DNA of 7,845 nt. It comes from G020354945 sp964570585. Lineage in GTDB: Bacteria; Omnitrophota; Gorgyraeia; JABMRG01; JAFGKX01. Shown in pieces: positions 5,431 to 7,845 of this stretch. Both the position numbers and the translations under genes were made by a program. A model generated the notes under the pieces. It saw only the letters and a list, made by a program, of their open reading frames with translations. It was not told the DNA's origin and did not search any database. The stretch covers positions 1-7,845 of the forward strand of contig CAZMYR010000055.1 of the NCBI GenBank assembly GCA_964570585.1. The letters run 5' to 3'. Numbering within the stretch: the first letter of the stretch is position 1; every line of letters begins with the position of its first letter.

Positions 5431-7128
5431 TTATTCCTCGATTTGGGTGACCCTCATCACTTCATCGGGAGTGGTCAAGCCCTCAATGACCTTCTTCCAG
5501 CCAGACAGCCGAAGGGTCTTCATCCCTTGCTTAACAGCTTCTTCTCTTATATTGTCAGTTGAGGCCCTCTTTAAGATTAATTCCTTTATTGTCTTATCAA
5601 CTACTAATATCTCATAAATGCCCGTTCTTCCTTTAAAGCCGGTAAAGTTACATAGCTTGCAGCCCCTGCCTCTATAAAAGCGAATATCAGATTCTTTAAG
5701 GCCAAATTGAGAGAGCTCTCCTGTTATCTGCGCCTTGACCTTTTCGCTTACGGCATCGTCTCTCTCCTTGCACTGGGGGCAAATCAGTCGCACCAGCCTC
5801 TGGGCGATAAAGGCCCTCGCAGAGGAGGCGAGCAAGAACGGTTCAATGCCTATATCTAACAGGCGAGTTGCTCCGTCTGCAACCTCGTTTGTATGGAGGG
5901 TAGAAAAAATTAAAGGACCCGTTAAGGCAGTCCTGATAGCCAGCTCTGCTGTCTCAAAATCCCTAACCTCGCCTACCATCATTATGTCAGGGGCGTGCCT
6001 CAACACACTCCTTAAGCCCTGGGCAAAAGTCAGGCCTATTTCGGACATAACTTTAATTTGGCTGATACCCTCAAGCTCATACTCCATCGAGTCTTCTATA
6101 GTGATAATTTTATTTTTGCTGCTCTTTACCTTATTCAGACAAGCATACAGTGTGGTGGTCTTTCCGCATCTTGCGGGCCCGGTAACAAAGATTATACCGT
6201 GCGGTTTTTTTATTAAGGCCTCTAATATCTTTAAGTCCTCTGGCCCCATACCTAATTCCTCCAGGCTGAAGACCATCCTGGTGGGAAGAATTCTTATTAC
6301 CACCCCTTCTCCATAACGTGTCGGCATAATGGAGATCCTTAAATCGAACTCCTCCTTGCCTATCTTTACCACCGCTCGGCCCTCCTGAGGAAGGCGCCGC
6401 TCCATGATATCCAGGCCAGACATTATCTTTATGCGAGAGATAATTGCTGGAAAAAGACGCACTATATCCGCAGAAACATTTGCCTCACGGAGCACTCCGT
6501 CGATGCGATACCTCAGATCTATCTTATCCCTGAAAGGCTCTATATCAATGTCCGTGGCCCGCATCTTAGGAGCTTCTAATATTATCTGATTTACTAATTT
6601 AACCATCAAGGCATCTTCAGCTAATTTTTTTATATCCTCTATTTTTTCAAGCCCTCGCTCAATAACTTCTTTAGGGGACCTGGCGATAATTTCCTCGATA
6701 GTCTCTGCGCCGACGCCATAATATTTTTCAATCGCCTTTACTATCTCGGCTTCAGTTGCCAGCACAGGTATAAGCTCACATCTTAAAAACATTCTCACCT
6801 CATCTAATGAGCGTAAAGGGTTAAAACTGGCGATGGTCAATTTTCCATCCGCGTATTTTATGGGAATTACCTTATAATGCCATGCAAATTTAGCCGGCAC
6901 CTTTTTTATAGCGGAGGGCTCAACAGCGATATTCTCCAATTTGGCAAAGGGGATATTGAGCTGTTCGGAAAGAACCGGCAAAAATTGCTCTTCTTTTAAG
7001 TATCCCATTTTAACCAGCGTTCTACCTAATAATTCGCCTGTCTTTCGCTGCTCCTCGAGGGCTGTTTTTAACTGCTGGGGCGTAATGAGCTTCTTATTAA
7101 TCAACATCTCTCCTATTCTCATTACCAT
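5431..7128 (-). CDS. GspE-like ATPase paralogue with altered catalytic motifs (GspE1)
   Basis: A full-length GspE/PilB-family protein (565 residues), clearly similar to the downstream GspE2 from end to end. ATG 7126-7128 is preceded by GAGAGG with 6-nt spacing. The two MshEN-type motifs are at 4-27 (starting R-I-G) and 33-56. The ATPase core is present but altered: Walker A reads GPARCGKT (317-324), keeping Lys323 and Thr324 but losing the conserved T-G-S; the Asp-box His is Asp195 (RATDIDIEPF); EDPIE is EDSME (345-349); RHDPD is RHAPD (377-381); and TGH is TGP (403-405). The second box His (H412), the G-E of Walker B (386-387) and all four zinc Cys (450, 453, 490, 493) remain. The gene is open and not truncated, so I infer a retained but weak or inactive ATPase, perhaps a regulatory subunit of a mixed hexamer. 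Confidence 0.92.
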   Translation of the reverse strand: MVMRIGEMLINKKLITPQQLKTALEEQRKTGELLGRTLVKMGYLKEEQFLPVLSEQLNIPFAKLENIAVEPSAIKKVPAKFAWHYKVIPIKYADGKLTIASFNPLRSLDEVRMFLRCELIPVLATEAEIVKAIEKYYGVGAETIEEIIARSPKEVIERGLEKIEDIKKLAEDALMVKLVNQIILEAPKMRATDIDIEPFRDKIDLRYRIDGVLREANVSADIVRLFPAIISRIKIMSGLDIMERRLPQEGRAVVKIGKEEFDLRISIMPTRYGEGVVIRILPTRMVFSLEELGMGPEDLKILEALIKKPHGIIFVTGPARCGKTTTLYACLNKVKSSKNKIITIEDSMEYELEGISQIKVMSEIGLTFAQGLRSVLRHAPDIMMVGEVRDFETAELAIRTALTGPLIFSTLHTNEVADGATRLLDIGIEPFLLASSARAFIAQRLVRLICPQCKERDDAVSEKVKAQITGELSQFGLKESDIRFYRGRGCKLCNFTGFKGRTGIYEILVVDKTIKELILKRASTDNIREEAVKQGMKTLRLSGWKKVIEGLTTPDEVMRVTQIEE

Positions 7129-7134
7129 TTCTTA

Positions 7135-7140
7135 CCTCTC
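7135..7140 (-). promoter_or_regulatory. Shine-Dalgarno site of gspE1
   Basis: GAGAGG on the minus strand, 6 nt before ATG 7126-7128. A second in-frame ATG at 7120-7122 is less well placed. The presence of a good ribosome site argues that this catalytically altered paralogue is still translated. Confidence 0.8.
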
Positions 7141-7149
7141 TTTTAAAAT

Positions 7150-7340
7150 AAATCCGAAATCCGAAATACTAAATCCTAAACAAATCCAAATTTCTAAATC
7201 CAAATATTCTAAACTTCGATGTTTTGAATTTCGAACATTTAAATTTTGATATTGTTTAGAATTTAGGGTTTAGAGTTTAGTATTTTATTTTAATATTTTG
7301 GTCATTTGATATTGTTTAAAATTTAGGGTTTAGAGTTTAG
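7150..7340. repeat. AT-rich heptamer element, copy C
   Basis: This fills the atpD-gspE1 gap, beginning 11 nt after the atpD stop codon. The 164-bp stretch 7169-7332 matches copy B with three differences and the same orientation. The left flank shows the 7-bp rhythm clearly (ATCCGAA twice, then ATACTAA, ATCCTAA). The right end repeats TTTAGGG and TTTAGAG units twice, at 7260-7280 and 7320-7340. Confidence 0.92.
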
Positions 7341-7351
7341 TGCTTATTTTT

Positions 7352-7845
7352 TTATGATAATGCGCCAATCATGTATAATTCTTCGGGTGGCTTTTTATCC
7401 AACTGACCGGAAACTATTCTTTCACAACTCCCTAAGGTCTTCTCTAAAGGCACATATTCTCCTTTTTTGCCCGTATAAAGTTCGGCAGTAAAAAATGGCT
7501 GAGTGAGAAAATTGCGCACTCTCTGTGCGCGTTCAAACAAAATTCTATCCTCTCTGGAAAGCTCTTCTATCCCGACGATAGAAACGATTCGCCGCAGTTC
7601 CTCATATCTATTAAGAATCCTCAAAATCTCCGAAGCAATCTTAAAATGCCTTTTCCCCACAATCAAGGGGTCAAGATAAGAACAAGAAGAAAGCAAGGGG
7701 TCAATGGCAGGATAAAGACCTAACTGAACATATTGACGGGAAAGAATTAATATGGAATCTAAAAAGCTAAAGATGCACACTACTGCCGGGTCGGTTAAAT
7801 CATCGCTGGGGACATAAACCGCTTCAATAGCAGTAATAGCTGCCT
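7352..7845 (-). CDS. atpD: ATP synthase F1 beta subunit, C-terminal part, start outside window
   Basis: C-terminal 163 residues of the catalytic beta subunit of the cytoplasmic F1 sector. The frame is open to the window edge. It begins AAITAIEAVYVPSDDLTDPA, aligning with the family's G-S-I-T-S-x-Q-A-x-Y-V-P-A-D-D-L-T-D-P-A. LGLYPAIDPL carries the Tyr near the adenine site, EELSRED is the DELSEED loop that contacts the central stalk, and QPFFTAELYTG is the conserved adenine-pocket stretch. It ends EELYMIGALS, where the family has a Y-M-V-G-G-like end. Oddly, the normally near-invariant F-A-H-L-D-A-T-T-V-L-S-R reads FSFLDSILILSR, and S-R-x-L-D-P reads SYLDP. The usual next gene, atpC, is displaced about 4 kb downstream. 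Confidence 0.93.
   Translation of the reverse strand, partial: AAITAIEAVYVPSDDLTDPAVVCIFSFLDSILILSRQYVQLGLYPAIDPLLSSCSYLDPLIVGKRHFKIASEILRILNRYEELRRIVSIVGIEELSREDRILFERAQRVRNFLTQPFFTAELYTGKKGEYVPLEKTLGSCERIVSGQLDKKPPEELYMIGALS

Noticed and set aside
5128..6589. Several plus-strand open frames opposite gspE1 and gspE2
   Set aside because: They are antisense shadows of strongly supported ATPase genes, appear at corresponding places in both paralogues, and show no recognisable domain.
7260..7340. TTTAGGG units as telomere-like repeats
   Set aside because: The resemblance to plant telomere heptamers is coincidental: the units are degenerate, few and intergenic in a bacterial operon.

Overview
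The window is a compact, one-directional bacterial gene cluster. Every gene I can support lies on the minus strand, so transcription runs from the right end to the left. In that order it holds the 3' part of atpD (F1 ATP synthase beta), two tandem type II secretion (T2SS) assembly-ATPase genes (gspE1, gspE2), atpC (a short ATP synthase epsilon), gspF, gspG, gspI and the 5' part of gspJ. The gspF-G-I-J run encodes the inner-membrane platform and the pseudopilins; no gspH lies between gspG and gspI. The mix of a PVC-like short epsilon, an E-F-G-I-J cluster and heavy intergenic repeats suggests an uncultivated candidate-phylum bacterium, perhaps Omnitrophota. That assignment is an inference from general familiarity, not something the window proves.

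All seven gaps between neighbouring genes contain a repeat element, and the genes have little other intergenic DNA. There are three sequence families: an AT-rich element (three copies: 1634-1764, 3391-3572, 7150-7340), a GC-rich CGTATTG/CAATACG element (483-682, 1088-1218, 5371-5430), and an ATAGTCC/GGACTAT element (3020-3100). Although unrelated in sequence, all three are built of about 7-bp units arranged as two inverted halves. One GC-rich copy is interrupted by a block of four small hairpins (541-672).

Three points are the most interesting. First, atpD and atpC, normally adjacent, are separated by the two gspE genes, and that pair is bracketed by two long, nearly identical direct repeats, as expected of a recombination-inserted cassette. 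Second, the upstream GspE copy has substitutions at several ATPase positions (Walker A, Asp box, His box) while the downstream copy is intact. The first Arg of the c-di-GMP-type N-terminal motif is kept only in the degenerate copy, which suggests a sensor/motor split. Third, in gspI and gspJ the GC-rich repeat abuts the mature pseudopilin sequence, so the repeat itself must supply the start codon and the prepilin leader peptide.

Together the T2SS genes would build a periplasmic pseudopilus: GspE powers assembly from the cytoplasm, GspF is the membrane platform, GspG is the main subunit, and GspI and GspJ belong to the tip complex. The ATP synthase genes are housekeeping neighbours in the same transcriptional direction.
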